A stretch of 24,434 bases of DNA from Erythrobacter sp. CCH5-A1 (lineage in GTDB: Bacteria > Pseudomonadota > Alphaproteobacteria > Sphingomonadales > Sphingomonadaceae): the NCBI RefSeq assembly GCF_001557115.1, contig NZ_LSKQ01000149.1, positions 1 through 24,434 on the forward strand. The letters are read 5' to 3'. A model generated the notes under the pieces. That model ran no database searches and had not been told where the DNA came from. It saw nothing but the letters and a program-made list of their open reading frames with translations. The position numbers and the translations under genes are program-made. Of the stretch, positions 1 through 6,762 are shown one piece after another (the first letter of the stretch is position 1; the number at the start of each line of letters is the position of its first letter).

Positions 1-2
1 AA

Positions 3-458
3 CACCTCCACTATGGCACATCGATGCCGTCGGGGGGCGTCCACCCCATCACCCAGAGCTATTCGCGCGACGAGCTGTTCGGCATCTACCGCGCCGCGAA
101 GGTGGGTCTCGTCACCCCCTTGCATGACGGGATCAACCTCGTCGCGAAGGAATACGTCGCCGCGCAGGACCCGGCCGATCCGGGTGTGCTGGTGCTCTCG
201 CACTTCGCCGGCGCGGCCACCCAGCTCGCCGAGGCGGTGCTGGTCGATCCGCACAGCGAAGAGGACATCGCCGAAGGGATCGCTCAGGCACTGGCGATGC
301 CGCTGGCCGAGCGGCAGGAGCGGCATCGGGCGCTGCTGGCGACCATCACCGGGCAAGATGTCCACTGGTGGTCCGGGACCTTCCTCGCGGCGCTGGCCGG
401 GGCGCCGTCGGCGGTGGATTACGCCCTCATGCCGGAAACAATCGAGGTCAAGCGCTGA
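3..458 (+). CDS. otsA: Alpha,alpha-trehalose-phosphate synthase, C-terminal part (cut by window start)
   Basis: This is the last 151 residues of a glycosyltransferase family 20 enzyme. The family joins UDP- or GDP-glucose to glucose-6-phosphate to give trehalose-6-phosphate, a cytoplasmic step in making the stress protectant trehalose. The visible part has the conserved nucleotide-sugar-binding stretch DGINLVAKEYVAAQ, then VLVLSHFAGAATQL and the helical end with HWW near the C-terminus, all in OtsA order. The ATG at 24 is internal, because the homologous frame runs open to the window edge. The gene ends at TGA and is followed 13 bases later by a strong terminator hairpin, so it is the last gene of its transcript. 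Its neighbours are other stress-type genes. The assignment is confident; the sugar-donor preference cannot be seen. Confidence 0.93.
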   Translation, partial: HLHYGTSMPSGGVHPITQSYSRDELFGIYRAAKVGLVTPLHDGINLVAKEYVAAQDPADPGVLVLSHFAGAATQLAEAVLVDPHSEEDIAEGIAQALAMPLAERQERHRALLATITGQDVHWWSGTFLAALAGAPSAVDYALMPETIEVKR

Positions 459-467
459 GCAGCATGG

Positions 468-505
468 AAAACCCCGCATGGGCACAAGGCCCATGCGGGG
501 GTTTC
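468..505. terminator. Rho-independent-type terminator between convergent genes
   Basis: A perfect 11-bp inverted repeat (CCCCGCATGGG at 472-482 and its complement at 490-500) has a 7-base loop. It is flanked by AAAA on the left and GTTT on the right. It lies between the stop of otsA (+) and the stop of the DUF4142 gene (-), so it probably ends transcription from both sides. Confidence 0.85.
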
Positions 506-530
506 AAAAGAACAGGGCAGCCCCGACGGC

Positions 531-1163
531 CTATGGCGCGGGCGTGGCGTCCATCGTCATGCCCGGCGTTCCGCCCGTCGCGCCGGGGACGGGGGAGTTG
601 TCGTCGAGCCAGTCGGCATGCTTCTGGATCGTCGGAATCGTGCTCTGGGCGAACTGGCGCAGCTCGGCGGTGTCGCCGCTGCCGCCATAGGCCTTGAGCA
701 GGCCGAGCGCCTTGCGGTGCGCAGCGGTCTGCTGGCTGATGTATTCGCGGTCGAAATCGGGGCCGTTGAGGCTGTTCAGAATATCGACCTGCGCCTGGTG
801 CTCGGCGTCCAGCTTGTCGGGGAGCGCCAGCGTCTGGCCCGAGGCGGCGATCGCGTCCTTGAGCGCCTTGGACGAGGCGGTGTGATCGGTGATCATCATC
901 TGCGCGAATTCACGGATCGGCGTGCCCTCGCCGCGCTTCAGAGCGAGGCGCGCGGCGGCAAGTTCGTACATGTCCGACATCGCGACCGTGCTGGCGAAGC
1001 CTTGCGCGTTGGGCGGCGCTTCGGCGAAAGCGCCGTCGGCATCGGCAGTGCTGCCTGCCATCGCGTCGCCGGTGGCGGCCGCGTCCGCTCCGTCCGCGGC
1101 CTCGCGACCGTTGCAGGCTGAAAGGGCCAGCAGGCTTGCGGCCACCATGAATCCTAATCGCAT
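531..1163 (-). CDS. DUF4142 domain lipoprotein
   Basis: The protein has 210 residues. A lipoprotein signal (residues 1-17) ends in the lipobox LSAC with Cys17. A low-complexity Ala/Asp/Gly linker follows to about residue 45, then a helical DUF4142 domain. DUF4142 proteins are periplasmic or outer-membrane-anchored helical-bundle proteins of uncertain role, often linked to stress. The recognisable pattern is FAxxMITDHTASSKAL, followed by paired helices and an HADWL motif near the end. The tail is Pro/Gly/Thr-rich. I chose the ATG at 1163 because it gives a clean signal peptide and has GAAGGA upstream; the open frame extends to 1232 without one. The gene is divergent from the ECF sigma gene and convergent with otsA. 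Function is unproven; family assignment is good. Confidence 0.85.
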   Translation of the reverse strand: MRLGFMVAASLLALSACNGREAADGADAAATGDAMAGSTADADGAFAEAPPNAQGFASTVAMSDMYELAAARLALKRGEGTPIREFAQMMITDHTASSKALKDAIAASGQTLALPDKLDAEHQAQVDILNSLNGPDFDREYISQQTAAHRKALGLLKAYGGSGDTAELRQFAQSTIPTIQKHADWLDDNSPVPGATGGTPGMTMDATPAP

Positions 1164-1370
1164 CGCTCGATCCTTCGCTTGAGCGCCCATCGGGGCGGGG
1201 TCATGCGGGACGATAGGCATCGGCGTGGGCATGCGAATTCACATAGGCCAGTGACCCGGTTTAGCGCCGCGGCGCCGCCCCCGCCCCGCACAAATCCTTG
1301 CCGAGTTTAGGGAACCTGCCGCCGAGGTCGCCGACAAGGGTGCGGGGGAGGGACACAAGGACGAGGTGCC

Positions 1371-1913
1371 ATGCACGAGCCAGCCTACACAACCGTCTCC
1401 GATCAGCCGCCGCCCTGCTTCACCACCGAAATGACCGCATCGCTTCCCGCGCTGCGCCGCTTCGCGCGGTCGCTGTGCCGCCAGCGCGACATGGCGATGG
1501 CCGACGATCTGGTGCAGGAAACGATGGTTCGCGCCTGGTCGTCACGTCATACCTTCCTGCCGGGCAGCAAGTTCCGTCCGTGGCTGTTCACGATCCTGCG
1601 CAACCAATTCTACAACGCGGTGAGGAAGCAGAGCCGGCTGGTGGCCTGGGAGCCCGAGGCGGCCGAGCGGATCCTTGTTCAGGCCCCGGACCAGGAAGAA
1701 CGCATCCATGTCGCCGATCTCGAAGGCGCGCTGCAGCGATTGCCGCAAGGCCAGCGCGAGATGCTGATGCTCATTGCCGGCGCGGGGTTGAGTTACGAGG
1801 AGGCCGCCGAGGCCGCCGATTGCAAGCTCGGCACGGTCAAGAGCCGGATCAACCGCGGGCGGGCGGCAATGCGCGAGATCATCGCCAGCGGCGAGATGCT
1901 GCCCGAGGCCTGA
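1371..1913 (+). CDS. ECF-type RNA polymerase sigma factor, EcfG (ECF15)-like
   Basis: The protein has 180 residues. Region 2 (about residues 25-90) carries ADDLVQETMVRAW and the promoter-melting stretch FRPWLFTILRNQFYNAVRK. Region 4 (about 120-172) carries LPQGQREMLMLI, LSYEEAAE and the recognition helix GTVKSRINRGRAAM. These match the alphaproteobacterial general-stress sigma factors of the EcfG group more closely than other ECF groups. The usual partners NepR (anti-sigma) and PhyR are not in this window, so this may be a secondary paralogue or have its partners elsewhere. A GGGAACC element at 1310-1316 resembles an ECF -35 box and could mean self-activation, but I cannot find a matching -10 at the usual distance. 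The gene is followed by a hairpin at 1939-1969. The sigma-factor call is firm; the subgroup is an inference. Confidence 0.9.
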   Translation: MHEPAYTTVSDQPPPCFTTEMTASLPALRRFARSLCRQRDMAMADDLVQETMVRAWSSRHTFLPGSKFRPWLFTILRNQFYNAVRKQSRLVAWEPEAAERILVQAPDQEERIHVADLEGALQRLPQGQREMLMLIAGAGLSYEEAAEAADCKLGTVKSRINRGRAAMREIIASGEMLPEA

Positions 1914-1938
1914 GCGCCTGCGGATTGCACAAAAGTTA

Positions 1939-1969
1939 CGGGCCCGCTCCCCGATGGGAAGCGGGCCCG
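1939..1969. terminator. Hairpin terminator between convergent genes
   Basis: The arms CGGGCCCGCT (1939-1948) and AGCGGGCCCG (1960-1969) are perfectly complementary around an 11-base loop that can pair further. It sits between the sigma factor stop and the lipoprotein stop. In the minus direction it is followed by a modest T-rich stretch (TAACTTTT). There is no long T run in the plus direction. Confidence 0.65.
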
Positions 1970-2028
1970 CATGAAGGAAGCGCGGGGGGTGTGCCTCGAA
2001 CCCCGTGCCGCCCGTTCATGGGATAAGC

Positions 2029-2319
2029 CTATTGCTGCGGCTTTTCCGCCTGTTCCTCGATCTGCTCCGCCTTGGCATCGGCGTTGTCGCGCACCGCGTC
2101 GGCCTTGTTTTCGAGGTTCTGCTCGGCGGCGGAATCGACGCCATCGGTGGTCGTGTCGAGCTGGTCGGCGCGCTCTTCCATCGCATCGGCAGTGGCTTCG
2201 CCCGCCGCTTCGACCGCGTCGGCGGTTTCTTCGGCCTGTTGCTCAGCCGGGCTGTCGCAGCCCGCAAGGCCGATGCCGGCCAGAGCGGCGACGGCGGCGA
2301 AAGTGGTAATTGTCTTCAT
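2029..2319 (-). CDS. Small helical lipoprotein, Ala/Glu/Asp-rich
   Basis: The protein has 96 residues, with a signal peptide ending in lipobox LAGC (Cys21). The mature part is almost entirely Ala, Glu, Asp, Gln and Lys. Repeated motifs such as EETADAVEAA, DAMEERADQLD and NKADAVRDNADAKAEQIEEQ predict one long amphipathic or coiled-coil helix. It resembles entericidin-like or YtxH-like small envelope proteins, but I cannot assign a named family. It begins 18 bases after the glsB-like gene and shares its strand, so both are probably co-transcribed. It ends at the convergent hairpin at 1939-1969. A role in envelope stress is suggested only by its neighbours. Confidence 0.75.
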   Translation of the reverse strand: MKTITTFAAVAALAGIGLAGCDSPAEQQAEETADAVEAAGEATADAMEERADQLDTTTDGVDSAAEQNLENKADAVRDNADAKAEQIEEQAEKPQQ

Positions 2320-2337
2320 GCGTGATGCTCCTTGAAT

Positions 2338-2607
2338 TTAACGCACCGATCCACGGCGGAAGAGATTGATGATGGCGAGCAGCACCACCGCGCCGAGGAA
2401 CGACACGACCAGCGCGCTGATCGAGAAGTCGCCCTGCGTGATCGTCCCGCCGCCGATCAGCGGATTGATGAGGAAGCCGGCGAGCAATGCGCCGACCACA
2501 CCGACCACGATGTTGAGGAAAATGCCCTGCTGGGCGTCGGTGCGCATGACCATGCTGGCGAGCCAGCCGAGGATGCCTCCGATGATGATGATGAGGATAA
2601 GGTTCAT
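2338..2607 (-). CDS. GlsB/YeaQ/YmgE-family stress-response membrane protein
   Basis: This 89-residue integral membrane protein has three hydrophobic segments: residues 2-20 (LILIIIIGGILGWLAS), about 28-50 and 60-82. The Gly-rich pattern GGILGWLASMVM, then GIFLNIVVGVVGALLAGFL is typical of transglycosylase-associated (GlsB/YeaQ/YmgE) proteins. Members are commonly induced by general stress; the biochemical role is unknown. I chose the ATG at 2607 because AGGAG lies 6 bases upstream and it matches the usual family N-terminus (MNLILIIIIGG); the frame is open to 2718. It is the first gene of a likely two-gene operon with the small lipoprotein. Confidence 0.9.
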   Translation of the reverse strand: MNLILIIIIGGILGWLASMVMRTDAQQGIFLNIVVGVVGALLAGFLINPLIGGGTITQGDFSISALVVSFLGAVVLLAIINLFRRGSVR

Positions 2608-2792
2608 GTTTGTCTCCTTGCCGAGAGAGGCGTTGCGCGCGCCCGGGCTTTGGCTGACCGGATGCCGCTTGGCTTCGACAGGAGACTGCCTGACAGGCTC
2701 GGGGGAATGCGCCCTCACCTATGTTGTAGAGGATGCAACAGCTGCTCGACCAAACTCCGCAGCGGGAGCTGGCGATGGCGGAGCGTGGCGCG

Positions 2793-3509
2793 TCAGGCGA
2801 GCGGCGGCGGCAGGGCAAACAAGGCCGCAAAGGCGAGCGCGCAGGCGCGGTCGCCGGTGATCGTGAGAGCCCCGCTTGCCTCCAGCTCCCCCCATGGAAC
2901 GCCTGCATAGACCCCGGCAGCGATGATATCGGCCGAGGGCGCGCGGAACACCGCATCGGCACTATCCACCTCTGCGCGCCGGATCGGCAGCTCGCGGCCC
3001 TGCGGCTCGGCCACGAAACTCTCCTCTCCGATCACGAAGCCGATGCGGCCGGTGAATGCGGCACAGGCCTCACGGTCGAGCATGGTGCGAAAGGACAGCA
3101 TCAGCGAGACCGCCGAGAGCGGCAGGCGCGGATCGTGTGCGGTGGACTGCGCCGCCCAGCGGCCGAGCTCCTGGATCAGCGGCTCGGCGGCGAGACCCCA
3201 GGCGGTGAGCTCGTAGACCTGCGCCTTGCCCGGCGGCGGCAGCATGCGGCGCACCAGCACGCCGGAAGCCTCGAGCGCGGTCAGCCGCTCGGTCAGCACC
3301 TTGGCCGAAAGACCGGGCAGCGCGGTGCGCAGGTCCGAAAACCGCCGCGCCCCCAGCATCAGCTCGCGCACGACGAGCAGCGCCCAGCGCTCCCCGATCA
3401 CCTCGAGCCCGAAGGCGGTGCCGCAGGCGTCGTTATACCAGCGCCCGTGCCCGGTTGCAGCCGCCGGATCTCGACTCGTCGCGTTTTTTGTTACTTTTGG
3501 TGACTTCAT
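2793..3509 (-). CDS. HxlR-family transcriptional regulator with C-terminal extension
   Basis: The protein has 238 residues. A winged helix (about 25-120) of the HxlR type shows GERWALLVVRELMLGARRFSDLR, the recognition helix LSAKVLTERLTALEASGVL and the wing VYELTAWG. Cys29 sits where many HxlR proteins carry a conserved N-terminal Cys that can sense thiol-reactive compounds. Residues about 130-238 form an extra domain resembling the sterol-carrier-like tail found on some HxlR proteins, perhaps ligand binding. I chose the ATG at 3509 because the family starts near there; the ribosome site is weak. It is divergent from the DUF1428/VOC operon. An inverted repeat centred on its start codon suggests autorepression. 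The ligand is unknown. Confidence 0.88.
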   Translation of the reverse strand: MKSPKVTKNATSRDPAAATGHGRWYNDACGTAFGLEVIGERWALLVVRELMLGARRFSDLRTALPGLSAKVLTERLTALEASGVLVRRMLPPPGKAQVYELTAWGLAAEPLIQELGRWAAQSTAHDPRLPLSAVSLMLSFRTMLDREACAAFTGRIGFVIGEESFVAEPQGRELPIRRAEVDSADAVFRAPSADIIAAGVYAGVPWGELEASGALTITGDRACALAFAALFALPPPLA

Positions 3510-3525
3510 TGTTGACGAAAGTAAC
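3490..3525. promoter_or_regulatory. Inverted repeat, probable HxlR operator
   Basis: GTTACTTT (3490-3497) is repeated perfectly in inverted orientation as AAAGTAAC (3518-3525), with partial symmetry extending inward (GGTGAC against GTTGAC). The dyad centre is at about 3507-3508, inside the HxlR start codon. A TTGACG at 3512-3517 could be the -35 of the plus-strand operon. A dimer bound here would cover both directions. Confidence 0.6.
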
Positions 3526-3588
3526 CCCCGGCTCGACAAGACGCAAGGGAGCGAGTCGCCATGGCGGCCCGCAGAGGAGGCAAACAGC

Positions 3589-3957
3589 ATGTATATCGAC
3601 GGTTTCGTGATTCCCGTGCCGGCGGAAAACCGCCAGGCCTTTATCGATCATGCCACGACCGCGGACGCCATGTTCTTGGAAATGGGCGCGCTGCGGGTCG
3701 TGGAATGCTGGGGCGATGATGTTCCGGACGGCAAGCAGACCGATTTCCGCCGCGCGGTCGATGCCGAGGCGGGCGAGAGCGTTATCTTCAGCTGGATCGA
3801 ATGGCCCGACAAAGAGACCCGCGACGCCTGCTTCGCCAAGATGATGAGCGAGGATTTCAGCGATCCGCGCATGGATCAGGCGAAGAACCCCATGCCCTTC
3901 GACGGCAAGCGCATGATCTTCGGCGGCTACGTGCCGGTCGTGGACATGAAGGCGTAA
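3589..3957 (+). CDS. DUF1428 family protein
   Basis: The protein has 122 residues, the normal length for DUF1428, a small cytoplasmic family with a ferredoxin-like fold related to antibiotic-biosynthesis monooxygenase-type dimers. Recognisable stretches are MYIDGFVIPVP at the start, ALRVVECWGDDVPDGKQTDF, then FSWIEWPDKETRD and the end PFDGKRMIFGGYVPV. The role is unknown. The start at 3589 follows GAGGAGG at 3574-3580, a very strong ribosome site, and matches the family N-terminus. It is the first gene of a five-gene run facing the HxlR regulator and is separated by only 5 bases from the next gene. Confidence 0.9.
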   Translation: MYIDGFVIPVPAENRQAFIDHATTADAMFLEMGALRVVECWGDDVPDGKQTDFRRAVDAEAGESVIFSWIEWPDKETRDACFAKMMSEDFSDPRMDQAKNPMPFDGKRMIFGGYVPVVDMKA

Positions 3958-3962
3958 GTCCC

Positions 3963-4751
3963 GTGGGTGCTGGCAAGGTGCGCCACGGACAGCTGACGTG
4001 GCACGAGCTGATGACGGATGACCCGGCGGCGGCGCAGGTCTTCTACGCCGAAGTGTTCGGCTGGCGTTTCGATCCCGGCGAGGTCGGCGGGCGCCGGTAT
4101 GACGTGATCCTCGCGGGCGATGTGCCGATCGGCGGTGTCCTCGGGCTCGACCAAAGCATGCAGCAGGGCGGCGCCCGGCCGGTGTGGGCGGCCTATGCCG
4201 CGGTGGATGACCTCGCGGAAGCGGGCGCGGCCGTGAAGGCGCGCGGCGGGCGGATGCTGATGGAGGGGCTGTCGATCCCCGGCATGGGCGCCTTCGCGCT
4301 CGCCGCCGACCCGGAAGGCGCGCCTTTCTACATGATGGGCTACGACAGCGATCCGCCGGTCGCCGCGCCGAGCTTCCCGCCCCCGCCCGGGCATTGCGCC
4401 TGGAACGAGCTCGCCGCGAAGGACCCCGACCGCGCACTCGCCTTCTACACCGGGCTGCTCGGCTGGCGGCAGGAAGGCGAGTTGCCGATGGGCGAGCACG
4501 GCAGCTACCGCTTCGTCCATCACGGCGACGCGATGATCGGCGCCGTCATGCCGGTCGGCGATACCGGGATGACGCCCGGCTGGACGTACTACTTCGTCGT
4601 CCCCGACATCGATGCGGGCGCAGCCGCCGTACGCGCGGGCGGCGGCACGGTGCTGCACGATCCGGTCGAGATCCCCGGAGGCGACTTCTCTGTCAGCGCC
4701 CTCGATCCGCAGGGCGCATCGTTCGGCCTCGTCGGCCCGCGCCGGACATGA
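3963..4751 (+). CDS. VOC (glyoxalase/bleomycin-resistance) protein, two domains
   Basis: The protein has 262 residues and two tandem VOC modules, about 6-128 and 140-262. Each opens with a related motif (LTWHELMTDDPAAAQVFYAEVFGW, split here by domain, and the CAWNELAAKDPDRALAFYTGLLGW counterpart) and closes with a DP-x-GA-x-F/P-x-G/L strand. This is the two-module layout of COG3324-type proteins, whose substrates are mostly unknown. No ATG fits at the beginning: the most upstream usable start is GTG at 3963, 5 bases after the DUF1428 stop, with a weak AAGG in front. GTG at 3978 is an alternative. The last bases overlap an ATG of the next frame (ATGA at 4748-4751), suggesting coupled translation. 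Confidence 0.85.
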   Translation: MGAGKVRHGQLTWHELMTDDPAAAQVFYAEVFGWRFDPGEVGGRRYDVILAGDVPIGGVLGLDQSMQQGGARPVWAAYAAVDDLAEAGAAVKARGGRMLMEGLSIPGMGAFALAADPEGAPFYMMGYDSDPPVAAPSFPPPPGHCAWNELAAKDPDRALAFYTGLLGWRQEGELPMGEHGSYRFVHHGDAMIGAVMPVGDTGMTPGWTYYFVVPDIDAGAAAVRAGGGTVLHDPVEIPGGDFSVSALDPQGASFGLVGPRRT

Positions 4752-4762
4752 AGGATATTCCC

Positions 4763-5242
4763 ATGCACAAGAACACCATCTGCCTGTGGTATGACGGCAC
4801 GGCAGAGGAAGCCGCGCGCTTCTATGCCGAAACCTTCCCCGACAGCAGCGTCGATGCCGTCCACCGCGCGCCCGCCGATTTCCCGGGAGGCAAGGCGGGG
4901 GATGTGCTGACCGTGCAGTTCACCGTGCTCGGCATCCCCTGCCTCGGCCTCAACGGCGGCCCGATCTTCCCGCACACAGAGGCCTTCAGCTTCCAGGTGA
5001 TGACTGAAGACCAGGAAGAGACCGACCGCTACTGGGACGCGATCGTCGGCAATGGCGGGCAGGAAAGCGCCTGCGGATGGTGCAAGGACCGCTGGGGCCT
5101 CAATTGGCAGATCACCCCGCGCACTCTCACCGAAGCGCTCGCGGCAGGCGGCGAGGAAGCCGCGCGGGCCTTCGGCGCCATGATGCACATGCACAAGATC
5201 GATGTCGCCGCGATCGACGCGGCCCGGCGGGGAGAGAATTGA
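4763..5242 (+). CDS. PhnB-like VOC protein (3-demethylubiquinone methyltransferase-like fold)
   Basis: The protein has 159 residues. It shows ICLWYDGTAEEAARFYAE at the start, LTVQFTVLGIPCLGLNGG in the middle and CGWCKDRWGLNWQITP near residue 110. This is the pattern of the family named after 3-demethylubiquinone-9 3-methyltransferase, which in fact has a VOC fold and no proven methyltransferase activity. The start is ATG 4763, preceded by AAGGA at 4751-4755; an in-frame ATG at 4748 that overlaps the previous stop would add five residues. The stop overlaps the next start (TGATG at 5240-5244). The function is unknown, but this type of gene is commonly found with HxlR regulators and other VOC genes. 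Confidence 0.87.
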   Translation: MHKNTICLWYDGTAEEAARFYAETFPDSSVDAVHRAPADFPGGKAGDVLTVQFTVLGIPCLGLNGGPIFPHTEAFSFQVMTEDQEETDRYWDAIVGNGGQESACGWCKDRWGLNWQITPRTLTEALAAGGEEAARAFGAMMHMHKIDVAAIDAARRGEN

Positions 5243-5922
5243 TGCGCAAGATCCATGCCGCCGCCTTCGTCTCGCTCGACGGGGTGATCCAGGGCCCGGG
5301 CGGGATAGAGGAAGACACCACCGGCGGCTTCACCGCGGGCGGCTGGGTCTTCGGACTGTGGGACCCTGACGTGGGCGAGGAGGTCGACCGCCTGTTCGGC
5401 CGCGACTACGACCTGCTGCTCGGGCGGCGTACCTATGACATCTTCGCGGGCTACTGGCCCTATGTCGACCCCGAAGCGGAAGGCAACGGGCCGATGGCCA
5501 AGGCCTTCACCGCCTGCCGGAAGTATGTGCTCTCGCGCGGCACGCCGCTTCTCGACTGGGCGAACAGCCACCACCTGCGCAGCATCGACGACATCGCCGC
5601 GTTGAAGCAGACCGAGGGGCCCGACCTCGTCATCCAGGGATCGAGCACGCTCTACCCGCCGCTGCTCGCCGCCGGGCTGATCGACCGACTGACGCTGATG
5701 ATCTATCCGGCGGTGCTGGGGAAGGGAAAGCGCCTGTTCGGCGAAGGGACCGAGCCGGGGCTGCTCGCGCTGGTGGAGCAGCGCGCCGGAGGCAATGGCA
5801 CGATTATCGCCACCTACGAACAGCGCGGCCCGCTACCCTCGATGGCCGAGCTCTCGCCCCCGCCGATGGACAGTGCGCGCGAGGCGGCACGGCAGGCGGC
5901 GATGGCGCGGGGGGAATGGTGA
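5242..5922 (+). CDS. Dihydrofolate reductase-like protein (RibD C-terminal domain family)
   Basis: The protein has 226 residues. The fold signature runs from residues 1 to about 195: AAAFVSLDGVIQGPGG, DLLLGRRTYDIFAGYWP, YVLSRGT, DLVIQGSSTLYPPLL and the LMIYPAVLGKGKRLF strand. These belong to the NADPH-dependent RibD-C/DHFR superfamily. Members outside folate and riboflavin synthesis are usually uncharacterised reductases. The last about 30 residues are a Pro/Ala/Arg-rich tail. Translation starts inside the stop of the preceding gene, and its own stop overlaps the next start, so the run behaves as one polycistron. A genuine dihydrofolate reductase is unlikely, because the typical folA motifs are not present in order. 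Confidence 0.87.
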   Translation: MRKIHAAAFVSLDGVIQGPGGIEEDTTGGFTAGGWVFGLWDPDVGEEVDRLFGRDYDLLLGRRTYDIFAGYWPYVDPEAEGNGPMAKAFTACRKYVLSRGTPLLDWANSHHLRSIDDIAALKQTEGPDLVIQGSSTLYPPLLAAGLIDRLTLMIYPAVLGKGKRLFGEGTEPGLLALVEQRAGGNGTIIATYEQRGPLPSMAELSPPPMDSAREAARQAAMARGEW

Positions 5923-6293
5923 TGCGCGGCGCGCTGCTGGCGGTGGCGACGCTGGCCTTGGCCGTTCCGGCAAACGCCCAGCAGGTCACCGCGCGCACCG
6001 CCCCAGCGCCGCCCGCCCCGCAAGCGACGCCCGATATGCTGCCGCAGGCCGGCTTCGACCGCTTCGCCCGCGCCCGCGACAATCTCGCCGCGCTGCGTGA
6101 CGGGCGCCGCGCGGTGGGCGACCTCACCCGGCAGGAACTTCAGGACGTGATCGACCTCGACCGGCAGGTGCGCGGCAGCGCGGCAGATACGCGCTCGTTC
6201 CGCGAGCGCTGCATCGACAGCGAGGTGCAGCGCGAAGGCGGCAATCCCTCGCGCCTCGCGTGGGAGGTGATCCGGCTCAAGTGCCGCGACTGA
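5922..6293 (+). CDS. Small secreted protein of unknown function
   Basis: The protein has 123 residues. It has a clear Sec signal peptide (MRGALLAVATLALAVPANA, cleaved before QQ), then a Pro/Ala-rich linker. A compact helical domain of about 80 residues follows, containing two Cys (in RERCIDSEVQ and the C-terminal RLKCRD) that could form a disulfide in the periplasm. I do not recognise a named family. The start at 5922 overlaps the previous stop as TGATG; ATG 5916 is a near alternative. It is the last gene of the HxlR-linked operon. No clear terminator follows; the next 1 kb holds broken genes on the other strand. Confidence 0.75.
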   Translation: MRGALLAVATLALAVPANAQQVTARTAPAPPAPQATPDMLPQAGFDRFARARDNLAALRDGRRAVGDLTRQELQDVIDLDRQVRGSAADTRSFRERCIDSEVQREGGNPSRLAWEVIRLKCRD

Positions 6294-6762
6294 CCAGTTC
6301 GTCCCGGCTCAGCACAGCGCCGGTCGCGCGGGGAAAGCCTGCCGGTCTCAGTCTGCGGGGTCTGCGAGGGGCGGTGGAGGTCGATCGGCATGTAGGTCTC
6401 GCCCGCAGCCATGAAGCGGATCGTATTGACCAGCGAGCGCGCGGGCAGGGTCTTGGGGAGGTATCCGGCCGCGCCCGAGTCCGGCACGCGCTCGGCTACG
6501 CCCGGCGGGCCAGCCCACTCATCAGGGCGACCAGCCGGCCAAAGCTCGCCGCCAGCGCCTTGTCGAGCCCGGCATAGCCCGCCATGCTTGGCATCCCGTA
6601 ATCGAGCACCACGAGGTCATAGAGCGGTGCGGCCTCGGCCATGGCGGCCAGCGCCTGCGGCAGATCGGCGCCCGTGTCGACCGCAAAGCTCCCCTTGGTC
6701 TCGACGTAGGAGCGCAGCACGTCGCGCAGCAATTCGTGATCGTCGGCAATCAGGATGCGCAT
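6277..6762 (-). pseudogene. LuxR/NarL-type response regulator, frameshifted and missing its DNA-binding domain
   Basis: Residues 1-82 from ATG 6762 form a normal receiver start: MRILIADDHELLRDVL with the acidic pair D7/D8, phospho-acceptor D54 in VVLDYGMPS, and the switch residue in ALMSG. The frame then stops at 6496-6498. The remainder of the receiver (GAAGYLPKTLPARSLVNTIR, then FMAAGETYMPIDL) is intact in another frame. Adding one G to the GGG run at 6507-6509 rejoins the two. After the receiver only a stub (LSPRD, or the shifted AVLSRDELVSRGT ending at 6277) remains before the end of the upstream secreted-protein gene. The helix-turn-helix domain is therefore absent. A sequencing error could explain the frameshift but not the missing domain. 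It overlaps the kinase remnant by 13 bases, as in an old operon. Confidence 0.8.

Noticed and set aside
1310..1345. EcfG-type promoter ahead of the sigma gene (GGGAACC at 1310-1316)
   Set aside because: The -35-like box is good, but no CGTT/CGTC-type -10 occurs at 16-18 bases, so it was not listed as a promoter.
2722..2740. Short dyad TGTTG-N9-CAACA between the HxlR and glsB-like genes
   Set aside because: Five-base arms are expected by chance at this window size, and there is no supporting promoter.
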